From positions 1-64,000 of the forward strand of contig CAXIWQ010000254.1 in assembly GCA_964036275.1 (NCBI GenBank): a DNA stretch of 64,000 nt. Direction: 5' to 3'. The notes beneath the pieces are model-generated. The model had not been told where the DNA came from. It ran no database searches and saw nothing but the letters and a program-made list of their open reading frames with translations. Shown in pieces: positions 36,980 through 49,836 of the stretch. Position 1 is the first letter of the stretch. Each line of letters starts with the position of its first letter. Source of the stretch: Litoditis marina. Lineage: Eukaryota > Nematoda > Chromadorea > Rhabditida > Rhabditidae. The translations under genes and the position numbers were made by a program.

Positions 36980-39900
36980 TTAGGTTTTTGTAGCTGGGAG
37001 CAACAGATTTGATAGCCGTATAAAATGTTCTCTGTAACTGCGAGGCAAAGAGTCAATAACCGCGTTAATTCGTCTTTTGTGGCTGTGCGCCACAGAATAT
37101 ATAGTCGTGTTAGGTTTTGTTAGCTGGGAGCAACATACTTGATAGCCGTATAACCTTTTTCCTGTAGCTGCACGGCAAAGAGTCAATAACCGCGTTAATT
37201 TGTCTTTTGTGGCTGTGCGCCACAGAATATAAAGTCGTATTAGGTTTTTGTAGCTGGGAGCAACATACTTGATAGCCGTATAACCTTTTTCCTGTAGCTG
37301 CACGGCAAAGAGTCAATAACCGCGTTAATTTGTATTTTGTGGCTGTGCGCCACAGAATATAAAGTCGTACTATGTTTTTGTAGTTGGGAGCAACAGACTT
37401 GATAGCCGTATGATTTTTTTTTGTAGCTGCAAGTCAAAATGTCGATAACCGCGTTAATTCGTTTTTGTGGCTGTGCGCCACAGAATAGATTGTCGTATTA
37501 GGTTTTTGTAGCTGGGAGCAACCGACTTGATAGCCGTATTAACTTTTTTCTGTAGCTGCAAAACAAACAGTCGATAACCGCGTTAATTCGTATTTTGTGG
37601 CTGTGCGCCACAGAATAGATAGTCGTATTAGGTTTTTGTAGCTGGGAGCAACATACTTGATAGCCGTATAAACTTTTTTCTGTAGCTGCACGGCAAAGAG
37701 TCAATAACCGCGTTAATTTGTCTTTTGTGGCTGTGCGCCACAGAATATAAAGTCGTATTAGGTTTTTGTAGCTGGGAGCAACAGACTTGATAGCCGTATA
37801 AACTTTTTTCTGTAGCTGCAAGGCAAAGAGTCAATAACCGCGTTAATTTGTCTTTTGTGGCTGTGCGCCACAGAATATAAAGTCGTATTAGGTTTTTGTA
37901 GCCATGAGCAACAGACCTGATAGCCGTATGAACTGTTCTCTGTAGCTGCAAGGCAAAGAGTCGATAACCGCGTTAATTCGTATTTTGTGGCTGTGCGCCA
38001 CAGAATAGATTGTCGTATTAGGTTTTTGTAGCTGGGAGCAACATATTTGAGAGCCGTATGAACTGTTCTCTGTAGCTGCAAGGCAAAGAGTCGATAACCG
38101 CGTTAATTTGAATTTTGTGGCTGTGCGCCACAGAATAGATTGTCGTATCAGGTTTTTGTAGCTGGGAACAACATACTTGATAGCCGTATCAACTTTTTTC
38201 TGTAGCTGCAAAGCAAACAGTCGATAACCGCGTTAATTCGTATTTTGTGGCTGTGCGCCACAGAATAGATAGTCGTATTAGGTTTTTGTAGCTGGGAGCA
38301 ACATACTTGATAGCCGTATAAACTTTTTTCTGTAGCTGCAAGGCAAAGAGTCAATAACCGCGTTAATTTGTCTTTTGTGGCTGTGCGCCACAGAATATAA
38401 AGTCGTATTAGGTTTTTGTAGCCATGAGCAACAGACCTGATAGCCGTATAAACTTTTTTCTGTAGCTGCAAGGCAAAGAGTCGATAACCGCGTTAATTCG
38501 TATTTTGTGGCTGTGCGCCACAGAATAGATTGTCGTATTAGGTTTTTGTAGCTGGGAGCAACATATTTGATAGCCGTATGAACTGTTCTCTGTAGCTGCA
38601 AGGCAAAGAGTCGATAACCGCGTTAATTTGAATTTTGTGGCTGTGCGCCACAGAATAGATTGTCGTATCAGGTTTTTGTAGCTGGGAACAACATACTTGA
38701 TAGCCGTATCAACTTTTTTCTGTAGCTGCAAAGCAAACAGTCGATAACCGCGTTAATTCGTATTTTATGGCTGTGCGCCACAGAATATAAAGTCGTAATA
38801 TGTTTTTGTAGTTGGGAGCAACAGATTTGATAGCCGTATGAAATGTTCTCTGTAACTGCAAGGCAAAGAGTCAATAACCGCGTTAATTTATATTCTGTGG
38901 CTGTGCGCCACAGAATATAAAGTCGTTATATGTTTTTGTAGTTGGGAGCAACAGACTTGATAGCCGTATGATTTTTTTTTGTAGCTGCAAGTCAAAATGT
39001 CAATAACCGCGTTAATTCGTCTCTGTGGCTGTGCGCCACAGAATAGATTGTCGTATTAGGTTTTTGTAGCTGGGAGCAACAGATTTGATAGCCGTATAAA
39101 ATGTTCTCTGTAACTGCGAGGCAAAGAGTCAATAACCGCGTTAATTCGTCTTTTGTGGCTGTGCGCCACAGAATATATAGTCGTGTTAGGTTTTGTTAGC
39201 TGGGAGCAACATACTTGATAGCCGTATAACCTTTTTCCTGTAGCTGCACGGCAAAGAGTCAATAACCGCGTTAATTTGTCTTTTGTGGCTGTGCGCCACA
39301 GAATATAAAGTCGTATTAGGTTTTTGTAGCTGGGAGCAACATACTTGATAGCCGTATAACCTTTTTCCTGTAGCTGCACGGCAAAGAGTCAATAACCGCG
39401 TTAATTTGTATTTTGTGGCTGTGCGCCACAGAATATAAAGTCGTACTATGTTTTTGTAGTTGGGAGCAACAGACTTGATAGCCGTATGATTTTTTTTTGT
39501 AGCTGCAAGTCAAAATGTCGATAACCGCGTTAATTCGTTTTTGTGGCTGTGCGCCACAGAATAGATTGTCGTATTAGGTTTTTGTAGCTGGGAGCAACCG
39601 ACTTGATAGCCGTATTAACTTTTTTCTGTAGCTGCAAAACAAACAGTCGATAACCGCGTTAATTCGTATTTTGTGGCTGTGCGCCACAGAATAGATAGTC
39701 GTATTAGGTTTTTGTAGCTGGGAGCAACATACTTGATAGCCGTATAAACTTTTTTCTGTAGCTGCACGGCAAAGAGTCAATAACCGCGTTAATTTGTCTT
39801 TTGTGGCTGTGCGCCACAGAATATAAAGTCGTATTAGGTTTTTGTAGCTGGGAGCAACAGACTTGATAGCCGTATAAACTTTTTTCTGTAGCTGCAAGGC

Positions 39901-41131
39901 AAAGAGTCAATAACCGCGTTAATTTGTCTTTTGTGGCTGTGCGCCACAGAATATAAAGTCGTATTAGGTTTTTGTAGCCATGAGCAACAGACCTGATAGC
40001 CGTATGAACTGTTCTCTGTAGCTGCAAGGCAAAGAGTCGATAACCGCGTTAATTCGTATTTTGTGGCTGTGCGCCACAGAATAGATTGTCGTATTAGGTT
40101 TTTGTAGCTGGGAGCAACATATTTGAGAGCCGTATGAACTGTTCTCTGTAGCTGCAAGGCAAAGAGTCGATAACCGCGTTAATTTGAATTTTGTGGCTGT
40201 GCGCCACAGAATAGATTGTCGTATCAGGTTTTTGTAGCTGGGAACAACATACTTGATAGCCGTATCAACTTTTTTCTGTAGCTGCAAAGCAAACAGTCGA
40301 TAACCGCGTTAATTCGTATTTTGTGGCTGTGCGCCACAGAATAGATAGTCGTATTAGGTTTTTGTAGCTGGGAGCAACATACTTGATAGCCGTATAAACT
40401 TTTTTCTGTAGCTGCAAGGCAAAGAGTCAATAACCGCGTTAATTTGTCTTTTGTGGCTGTGCGCCACAGAATATAAAGTCGTATTAGGTTTTTGTAGCCA
40501 TGAGCAACAGACCTGATAGCCGTATAAACTTTTTTCTGTAGCTGCAAGGCAAAGAGTCGATAACCGCGTTAATTCGTATTTTGTGGCTGTGCGCCACAGA
40601 ATAGATTGTCGTATTAGGTTTTTGTAGCTGGGAGCAACATATTTGATAGCCGTATGAACTGTTCTCTGTAGCTGCAAGGCAAAGAGTCGATAACCGCGTT
40701 AATTTGAATTTTGTGGCTGTGCGCCACAGAATAGATTGTCGTATCAGGTTTTTGTAGCTGGGAACAACATACTTGATAGCCGTATCAACTTTTTTCTGTA
40801 GCTGCAAAGCAAACAGTCGATAACCGCGTTAATTCGTATTTTGTGGCTGTGCGCCACAGAATAGATAGTCGTATTAGGTTTTTGTAGCTGGGAGCAACAT
40901 ACTTGATAGCCGTATAAACTTTTTTTCTGTAGCTGCACGGCAAAGAGTCAATAACCGCGTAAAATCTTTTGTGGCTGTGCGCCACAGAATATAAAGTCGT
41001 ATTAGGTTTTTGTAGCTGGGAGCAACAGACTTGATAGCCGTATAAACTTTTTTCTGTAGCTGCAAGGCAAAGAGTCAATAACCGCGTTAATTCGTCTTTT
41101 GTGGCTGTGCGCCACAGAATATATAGTCGTA
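36980..41131. repeat. Higher-order repeat of 2076 bp (16 monomers), two copies
   Basis: About 36980-39055 repeats from 39056 with an offset of 2076 bp in many markers, including the CGTGTTAGG plus TTTTGTTAGC monomer, CGTACTATG and CTTGAGAGCC. The copies are nearly identical, so the duplication is recent relative to monomer divergence. Confidence 0.85.
38887..38921 (+). other. Perfect 15-bp stem-loop, second copy
   Basis: Identical to the 15-bp stem-loop at 36811-36845 and 2076 bp downstream of it. That distance equals the local higher-order repeat length, so this copy comes from segmental duplication and not from an independent origin. Confidence 0.95.
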
Positions 41132-44000
41132 TTAGGTTTTTGTAGCTGGGAGCAACAGACTTGATAGCCGTATGAACTTATCTCTGTAACTGCAAGTCAA
41201 AGAGTCAATAACCGCGTTAATTTGTATTTTATGGCTGTGCGCCACAGAATATAAAGTCGTAATATGTTTTTGTAGTTGGGAGCAACAGATTTGATAGCCG
41301 TATGAAATGCTCTCTGTAACTGCAAGGCAAAGAGTCAATAACCGCGTTAATTTGTATTTTATGGCTGTGCGCCACAGAATATAAAGTCGTTATATGTTTT
41401 TGTAGTTGGGAGCAACAGACTTGATAGCCGTATGATTTTTTTTTGTAGCTGCAAGTCAAAATGTCAATAACCGCGTTAATTCGTTTTTGTGGCTGTGCGC
41501 CACAGAATAGATTGTCGTATTAGGTTTTTGTAGCTGGGAGCAACAGACTTGATAGCCGCATAAACTTTGTTTCTGTAGCTGCAAGGCAAAGAGTCAATAA
41601 CCGCGTTAATTCGTCTTTTGTGGCTGTGCGCCACAGAATATAAAGTCGTATTAGGTTTTTGTAGCCATGAGCAACAGACCTGATAGCCGTATGAACTGTT
41701 CTCTGTAGCTGCAAGGCAAAGAGTCGATAACCGCGTTAATTCGTATTTTGTGGCTGTGCGCCACAGAATAGATTGTCGTATTAGGTTTTTGTAGCTGGGA
41801 GCAACATATTTGAGAGCCGTATGAACTGTTCTCTGTAGCTGCAAGGCAAAGAGTCGATAACCGCGTTAATTTGAATTTTGTGGCTGTGCGCCACAGAATA
41901 GATTGTCGTATCAGGTTTTTGTAGCTGGGAACAACATACTTGATAGCCGTATCAACTTTTTTCTGTAGCTGCAAAGCAAACAGTCGATAACCGCGTTAAT
42001 TCGTATTTTGTGGCTGTGCGCCACAGAATAGATAGTCGTATTAGGTTTTTGTAGCTGGGAGCAACATACTTGATAGCCGTATAAACTTTTTTCTGTAGCT
42101 GCAAGGCAAAGAGTCAATAACCGCGTTAATTTGTCTTTTGTGGCTGTGCGCCACAGAATATAAAGTCGTATTAGGTTTTTGTAGCCATGAGCAACAGACC
42201 TGATAGCCGTATAAACTTTTTTCTGTAGCTGCAAGGCAAAGAGTCGATAACCGCGTTAATTCGTATTTTGTGGCTGTGCGCCACAGAATAGATTGTCGTA
42301 TTAGGTTTTTGTAGCTGGGAGCAACATATTTGATAGCCGTATGAACTGTTCTCTGTAGCTGCAAGGCAAAGAGTCGATAACCGCGTTAATTTGAATTTTG
42401 TGGCTGTGCGCCACAGAATAGATTGTCGTATCAGGTTTTTGTAGCTGGGAACAACATACTTGATAGCCGTATCAACTTTTTTCTGTAGCTGCAAAGCAAA
42501 CATTCGATAACCGCGTTAATTCGTATTTTGTGGCTGTGCGCCACAGAATAGATAGTCGTATTAGGTTTTTGTAGCTGGGAGCAACATACTTGATAGCCGT
42601 ATAAACTTTTTTTCTGTAGCTGCACGGCAAAGAGTCAATAACCGCGTAAAATCTTTTGTGGCTGTGCGCCACAGAATATAAAGTCGTATTAGGTTTTTGT
42701 AGCTGGGAGCAACAGACTTGATAGCCGTATAAACTTTTTTCTGTAGCTGCAAGGCAAAGAGTCAATAACCGCGTTAATTCGTCTTTTGTGGCTGTGCGCC
42801 ACAGAATATATAGTCGTATTAGGTTTTTGTAGCTGGGAGCAACAGACTTGATAGCCGTATGAACTTATCTCTGTAACTGCAAGTCAAAGAGTCAATAACC
42901 GCGTTAATTTGTATTTTATGGCTGTGCGCCACAGAATATAAAGTCGTAATATGTTTTTGTAGTTGGGAGCAACAGATTTGATAGCCGTATGAAATGCTCT
43001 CTGTAACTGCAAGGCAAAGAGTCAATAACCGCGTTAATTTGTATTTTATGGCTGTGCGCCACAGAATATAAAGTCGTTATATGTTTTTGTAGTTGGGAGC
43101 AACAGACTTGATAGCCGTATGATTTTTTTTTGTAGCTGCAAGTCAAAATGTCAATAACCGCGTTAATTCGTTTTTGTGGCTGTGCGCCACAGAATAGATT
43201 GTCGTATTAGGTTTTTGTAGCTGGGAGCAACAGACTTGATAGCCGCATAAACTTTGTTTCTGTAGCTGCAAGGCAAAGAGTCAATAACCGCGTTAATTCG
43301 TCTTTTGTGGCTGTGCGCCACAGAATATAAAGTCGTATTAGGTTTTTGTAGCTGGGAGCAACAGACTTGATAGCCGTATAAACTTTTTTCTGTAGCTGCA
43401 AGGCAAAGAGTCAATAACCGCGTTGATTCGTCTTTTGTGGCTGTGCGCCACAGAATATATAGTCGTATTAGGTTTTTGTAGCTGGGAGCAACAGACTTGA
43501 TAGCCGTATGAACTTATCTCTGTAACTGCAAGTCAAAGAGTCAATAACCGCGTTAATTTGTATTTTATGGCTGTGCGCCACAGAATGTAAAGTCGTAATA
43601 TGTTTTTGTAGTTGGGAGCAACAGATTTGATAGCCGTATGAAATGTTCTCTGTAACTGCAAGGCAAAGAGTCAATAACCGCGTTAATTTGTATTTTATGG
43701 CTGTGCGCCACAGAATATAAAGTCGTTATATGTTTTTGTAGTTGGGAGCAACAGACTTGATAGCCGTATGATTTTTTTTTGTAGCTGCAAGTCAAAATGT
43801 CAATAACCGCGTTAATTCGTTTTTGTGGCTGTGCGCCACAGAATAGATTGTCGTATTAGGTTTTTGTAGCTGGGAGCAACAGACTTGATAGCCGCATAAA
43901 CTTTGTTTCTGTAGCTGCAAGGCAAAGAGTCAATAACCGCGTTAATTCGTCTTTTGTGGCTGTGCGCCACAGAATATATAGTCGTATTAGGTTTTTGTAG
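39963..44000. repeat. Higher-order repeats of 1687 bp (13 monomers) and 649 bp (5 monomers)
   Basis: About 39963-41649 repeats as 41650-43337 at an offset of 1687 bp. A shorter 649-bp step then repeats about 42819-43467 from 43468. The 1687-bp unit overlaps the 2076-bp unit to its left, so repeat frames of different length are nested. This is typical of repeated unequal exchange. Confidence 0.82.
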
Positions 44001-44399
44001 CTGGGAGCAACAGACTTGATAGCCGTATGAACTTATCTCTGTAACTGCAAGTCAACAAGTCGATAACCGCGATAATTCGTATTTTGTGGCTGTGCGCCAC
44101 AGAATAGATTGTCGTATTAGGTTTTTGTAGCTGGGAGCAACAGATTTGATAGCCGTATGAACTGTTCTCTGTAGCTGCAAGGCAAAGAGTCGATAACCGC
44201 GTTTATTCGTATTTTGTGGCTGTGCGCCACAGAATAGATTGTCGTATTAGGTTTTTGTAGCTGGGAGCAACATATTTGATAGCCGTATGAACTGTTCTCT
44301 GTAGCTGCAAGGCAAAGAGTCGATAACCGCGTTATATCGTATTTTGTGGCTGTGTGCCACAGAATATAAAGTCGTATTAGGTTTTTGTAGCCATGAGCA

Positions 44400-46140
44400 A
44401 CAGACTTGATAGCCGTATAAACTTTTCTCTGTAGCTGCAAGGCAAAGAGTCGATAACCGCGTTAATTCGTATTTTGTGGCTGTGTGCCACAGAATAGATA
44501 GTTGTATTGGGTTTTTCTAGCTGGGAGCAACATACTTGATAGCCGTATAAATTGTTTTCTGTAGCTGCAAGGCAAAGAGTCAATAACCGCGTTAATCTGT
44601 CTTTTGTGGCTGTGCGCCACATAATAAAAAGTCGTATTAGGTTTTTGTAGCTGGGAGCAACAGACTTGATAGCCGTATAAACTTTTTTCCGTAGCTGCAA
44701 GCCAATGAGTCGATAACCGCGTTAATTCGTATTTCGTGGCTGTGCGCCACAAAATAGATAGTCGTTTTAAGTCTTTGTAGCTGGGAGCAACAGACTGGAT
44801 AGCCGTATGAACTTTTCTCTGTAACTGCAAGCCAAAGAGTCGATAACCGCGTTAATTTGTCTTTTGTGGCTGTGCGCCACAGAATATAAAGTCGTATTCG
44901 GTTTTTGTAGCTGGGAGCAACAGACGTGATAGCCGTATGAACTGTTCTCTGTAAATGCAAGCCACAGAGTCAATAACCGCGTTAATTCGTATTTTCTGCT
45001 TGTGCACCACAGAAAAGATTGTCGTATTAGGTTTTTGTAGCTGGGAGCAACAGACTTGATAGCCGTATAAACTTTTTTCTGTAGCTGCACGGCAAAGAGT
45101 CAATAACCGCGTTAATTTGTATTTTGTGGCTGTGCGCCACAGAATATAAAGTCGTATTAGGTTTTTGTAGCTGGGAGCAACAGACTTGATAGCCGTATAA
45201 TTTTTTTCTGTAGCTGCAAGGCAAAGAGTCAATAACCGCGTTAAACTGTCTTTTGTGGCTGTGCGCCACAGGATGTACAGTCGTATTAGGTTTTTGTAGT
45301 TGTGAGCAACAGACTTGATAGCCGTGTGATTTTTTTTTTCTGTAACTGCAAGCCGAAAAGTCGATAACCGCGTTAATTTGTATTTCGTGGCTGTGCGCCA
45401 CAGAAAAGATAGTCGTATCAGGTTCTTGTAGCTGGGAGCAACAGACTTGATAGCCGTATGAACTTTTTCCTGTAGCTGCAAGGCAAAGAGTCAATAACCG
45501 CGTTAATTTGTCTTTTGTGGCTGTGCGCCACAGAATATAAAGTCGTATTAGGTTTTTATAGCTGGGAGCAACAGACTTGATAGCCGTATAAGCTTTTTTC
45601 TGTAGCTGCAAGCCAAAGAGTCGATAACCGCGTTAATTTGTCTTTTGTGGCTGTGCGCCACAGAATATAAAGTCGTATTAGGTTTTTGTAGCTGGGAGCA
45701 ACAGACTTGATAGCCGTATAAGCTTTTTTCTGTAGCTGCAAGCCAAAGAGTCGATAACAGCGTTAATTCGTATTTTGTGGCTGTGCGCCACAGAATATAT
45801 AGTCGTATTAGGTTCTTGTAGCTGTGAGCAACACACTTGGTAGCCGTATAAGCTTTTCTCTGTAGCTGCAAGCCAAAGAGTCGATAACGGCGTTAATTCG
45901 TATTTTGTGGCTGTGCGCCACATAATAGATTGTCGTATTAGGTTTTTGTAGCTGCGAGCAACAGATTTGATAGCCGTATAAACTTTTTTTTCTGTAGCTG
46001 CAGGGCAATAAGGTGATAACCGCGTTAATTTGTCTTTTGTGGCTGTGCGCCACAGAATATAAAGTCGTATTAGGTTTTTGTAGCCATGAGCAACAGACTT
46101 GATAGCCGTATAAACTTTTTTCTGTAGCTGCAAGGCAAAG
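44400..46140. repeat. Most diverged monomers of the window
   Basis: Monomers here keep the 130-bp period but carry many private changes: CGTTTTAAGTCTTTG, TTTCTGCTTGTGCACC, GCCACAAAATAG, GGATGTACAG, ACTGGATAGCC and CGTGTGATTTTT. Several damage the stem-loop. This looks like an older part of the array that escaped recent homogenisation. About 44.0-45.0 kb is copied at about 60.3-61.3 kb (offset 16299 bp). Confidence 0.85.
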
Positions 46141-46650
46141 AGTCGATAACCGCGTTAATTCGTATTTTGTGGCTGTGTGCCACAGAATAGATAGTTGTAT
46201 TGGGTTTTTCTAGCTGGGAGCAACATACTTGATAGCCGTATAAACTTTTTTCTGTAGCTGCAAGGCAAAGAGTCAATAACCGCGTAAATTTGTCTTTTGT
46301 GGCTGTGCGCCACTGAATATAAAGTCGTATAAGGTTTTTGTAGCCATGAGCAACTTGATAGCCGTATGAACTTTTCTCTGTAGGTGCAAGCCAACAAGTC
46401 GATAACCGCGATATTTCGTGTTTTGTGGCTGTGCGCCACAGAATAGATTGTCGTATTATGTTTCTGTAGTTGGAAGCAACAGACTTGATAGCCGTATGAT
46501 TTTTTTTTGTAGCTGCAAGTCAAAATGTCAATAACCGCGTTAATTCGTCTTTGTGGCTGTGCGCCACAGAATAGATTGTCGTATTAGGTTTTTGTAGCTG
46601 GGAGCAACAGATTTGATAGCCGTATGAACTGTTCTCTGTAGCTGCAAGGC

Positions 46651-46854
46651 CCCTCTCTCCAGAAAGTTCAAAAGGCCGTTTCTCAGTTGCATTTGATGTG
46701 TAGAGATGAAACACGTTTCCGTTATAGTGCTTTCTATCGTTACTATAAATCTGATCCTCATCTGGCCCCATTTATATCTGATGTGTACTTTGCTCGCTAT
46801 GGTTTTCGTTTTCACATCAACCCATTATGGGAACCACTTCCACCTCGTAAATAG
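46651..46854 (+). pseudogene. 3' end of an unrecognised protein gene, insert copy 3
   Basis: Same 67-codon frame ending in TAG at 46852-46854, L form near the C-terminus. No start signal, family not recognised. Its presence reflects duplication of a larger array segment. Confidence 0.5.
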
Positions 46855-47010
46855 ACATGTCGTTCATTTCTAAATCAGTTTATTCCTCAAACTAATGCAA
46901 TTCTATGTATTGCTCTCTGTTTTACTAGCCTTAAACATCAATTCATATGTTATCAATTCGTCTCTCACTTGATTGTTATACAGTGTATTGATAAACTCAT
47001 TATTATTATT
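46651..47010 (+). other. 360-bp non-repeat insert, copy 3
   Basis: Same insert and same junctions (CTGCAAGGC on the left, AAAACAAACAGTCG on the right), 14613 bp after copy 1. By eye it is identical to copy 4. With copy 2 it shares CCACTTCCA and CTCTCACTTG; with copies 1 and 4 it shares ACTAGCC. Confidence 0.92.
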
Positions 47011-49476
47011 AAAACAAACAGTCGATAACCGCGTAAATTCGTATTTTGTGGCTGTGCGCCACAGAATAGATAGTTGTATTGGGTTTTTCTAGCTGGGAGC
47101 AACATACTTGATAGCCATATAAACTTTTTTCTGTAACTGCAAGGCAAAGAGGTAATAACCGCGTTAATTTGTCTTTTGTGGCTGTGCGCCACAGAATATA
47201 AAGTCGTATTAGGTTTTTGTAGCCATGAGCAACAGACTTGATAGCCGTATAAACTTTTTTTCTGTAGCTGCACGGCAAAGAGTCAATAACCGCGTAAAAT
47301 CTTTTGTGGCTGTGCGCCACAGAATATAAAGTCGTATTAGGTTTTTGTAGCTGGGAGCAACAGACTTGATAGCCGTATAAACTTTTTTCTGTAGCTGCAA
47401 AGCAAACAGTCGATAACCGCGTTAATTCGTATTTTGTGGCTGTGCGCCACAGAATAGATAAGGTCGTATTAGGTTTTCGTAGCTGGGAGCAACAGACTTG
47501 ATAGCCGTATGAATTTTTTTCTGTAGCTGCAAGGCAAAGAGGTAATAACCGCGTTAATTTGTCTTTTGTGGCTGTGCGCCACAGAATAGATTGTCGTATT
47601 ATGTTTCTGTAGTTGGAAGCAACAGACTTGATAGCCGTATGATTTTTTTTTGTAGCTGCAAGTCAAAATGTCAATAACCGCGTTAATTCGTCTCTGTGGC
47701 TGTGCGCCACAGAATAGATTGTCGTATTAGGTTTTTGTAGCTGGGAGCAACAGATTTGATAGCCGTATAAAATGTTCTCTGTAACTGCGAGGCAAAGAGA
47801 CAATAACCGCGTTAATTCGTCTTTTGTGGCTGTGCGCCACAGAATATATAGTCGTATTAGGTTTTGTTAGCTGGGAGCAACATACTTGATAGCCGTATAA
47901 CCTTTTTCCTGCAGCTGCACGACAAAGAGTCAATAACCGCGTTAATTTGTCTTTTGTGGCTGTGCGCCACAGAATATAAAGTCGTATTAGGTTTTTGTAG
48001 CTGGGAGCAACATACTTGATAGCCGTATAACCTTTTTCCTGTAGCTGCACGGCAAAGAGTCAATAACCGCGTTAATTTGTATTTTGTGGCTGTGCGCCAC
48101 AGAATATAAAGTCGTACTATGTTTTTGTAGTTGGGAGCAACAGACTTGATAGCCGTATGATTTTTTTTTGTAGCTGCAAGTCAAAATGTCGATAACCGCG
48201 TTAATTCGTTTTTGTGGCTGTGCGCCACAGAATAGATTGTCGTATTAGGTTTTTGTAGCTGGGAGCAACCGACTTGATAGCCGTATTAACTTTTTTCTGT
48301 AGCTGCAAAACAAACAGTCGATAACCGCGTTAATTCGTATTTTGTGGCTGTGCGCCACAGAATAGATAGTCGTATTAGGTTTTTGTAGCTGGGAGCAACA
48401 TACTTGATAGCCGTATAAACTTTTTTCTGTAGTTGCACGGCAAAGAGTCAATAACCGCGTTAATTTGTCTTTTGTGGCTGTGCGCCACAGAATATAAAGT
48501 CGTATTAGGTTTTTGTAGCTGGGAGCAACAGACTTGATAGCCGTATAAGCTTTTTTCTGTAGCTGCAAGCCAAAGAGTCGATAACAGCGTTAATTCGTAT
48601 TTTGTGGCTGTGCGCCACAGAATATATAGTCGTATTAGGTTCTTGTAGCTGTGAGCAACACACTTGGTAGCCGTATAAGCTTTTCTCTGTAGCTGCAAGC
48701 CAAAGAGTCGATAACAGCGTTAATTCGTATTTTGTGGCTGTGCGCCACATAATAGATTGTCGTATTAGGTTTTTGTAGCTGCGAGCAACAGATTTGATAG
48801 CCGTATAAACTTTTTTTTCTGTAGCTGCAAGGCAATAAGGTGATAACCGCGTTAATTTGTCTTTTGTGGCTGTGCGCCACAGAATATAAAGTCGTATTAG
48901 GTTTTTGTAGCCATGAGCAACAGACTTGATAGCCGTATAAACTTTTTTCTGTAGCTGCAAGGCAAAGAGTCGATAACCGCGTTAATTCGTATTTTGTGGC
49001 TGTGTGCCACAGAATAGATAGTTGTATTGGGTTTTTCTAGCTGGGAGCAACATACTTGATAGCCGTATAAACTTTTTTCTGTAGCTGCAAGGCAAAGAGT
49101 CAATAACCGCGTAAATTTGTCTTTTGTGGCTGTGCGCCACTGAATATAAAGTCGTATAAGGTTTTTGTAGCCATGAGCAACTTGATAGCCGTATGAACTT
49201 TTCTCTGTAGGTGCAAGCCAACAAGTCGATAACCGCGATATTTCGTGTTTTGTGGCTGTGCGCCACAGAATAAATTGTCGTATTATGTTTCTGTAGTTGG
49301 AAGCAACAGACTTGATAGCCGTATGATTTTTTTTGTAGCTGCAAGTCAAAATGTCAATAACCGCGTTAATTCGTCTTTGTGGCTGTGCGCCACAGAATAG
49401 ATTGTCGTATTAGGTTTTTGTAGCTGGGAGCAACAGATTTGATAGCCGTATGAACTGTTCTCTGTAGCTGCAAGGC
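47011..49476. repeat. Tandem array between insert copies 3 and 4
   Basis: About 19 monomers of the 130-bp repeat, including one GCGTAAAATC monomer (about 47293) and GATAACAGCG variants near 48.6-48.7 kb, which alter the otherwise near-invariant ATAACCGCG. No gene seen. Confidence 0.96.
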
Positions 49477-49680
49477 CCCTCTCTCCAGAAAGTTCAAAAG
49501 GCCGTTTCTCAGTTGCATTTGATGTGTAGAGATGAAACACGTTTCCGTTATAGTGCTTTCTATCGTTACTATAAATCTGATCCTCATCTGGCCCCATTTA
49601 TATCTGATGTGTACTTTGCTCGCTATGGTTTTCGTTTTCACATCAACCCATTATGGGAACCACTTCCACCTCGTAAATAG
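49477..49680 (+). pseudogene. 3' end of an unrecognised protein gene, insert copy 4
   Basis: Same 67-codon frame ending in TAG at 49678-49680, identical to copy 3. No start signal, family not recognised. Confidence 0.5.
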
Positions 49681-49836
49681 ACATGTCGTTCATTTCTAAA
49701 TCAGTTTATTCCTCAAACTAATGCAATTCTATGTATTGCTCTCTGTTTTACTAGCCTTAAACATCAATTCATATGTTATCAATTCGTCTCTCACTTGATT
49801 GTTATACAGTGTATTGATAAACTCATTATTATTATT
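49477..49836 (+). other. 360-bp non-repeat insert, copy 4
   Basis: Same insert and junctions, 2826 bp after copy 3 and identical to it by eye. It comes from the 2826-bp segmental duplication. Confidence 0.92.

Larger units (their letters stand above)
33539..46650. repeat. Tandem array, central segment
   Basis: About 100 monomers. It carries right-half markers absent to the left: GCGTAAAATC (about 33.82, 36.42, 40.96 and 42.64 kb), TTTTATGGCTGTG (from about 36.7 kb) and AATTTGAATTTTG (from about 35.6 kb). It also holds the two perfect 15-bp stem-loops. The part from about 44.4 to 46.1 kb is much more diverged than the rest. No gene seen. Confidence 0.97.
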
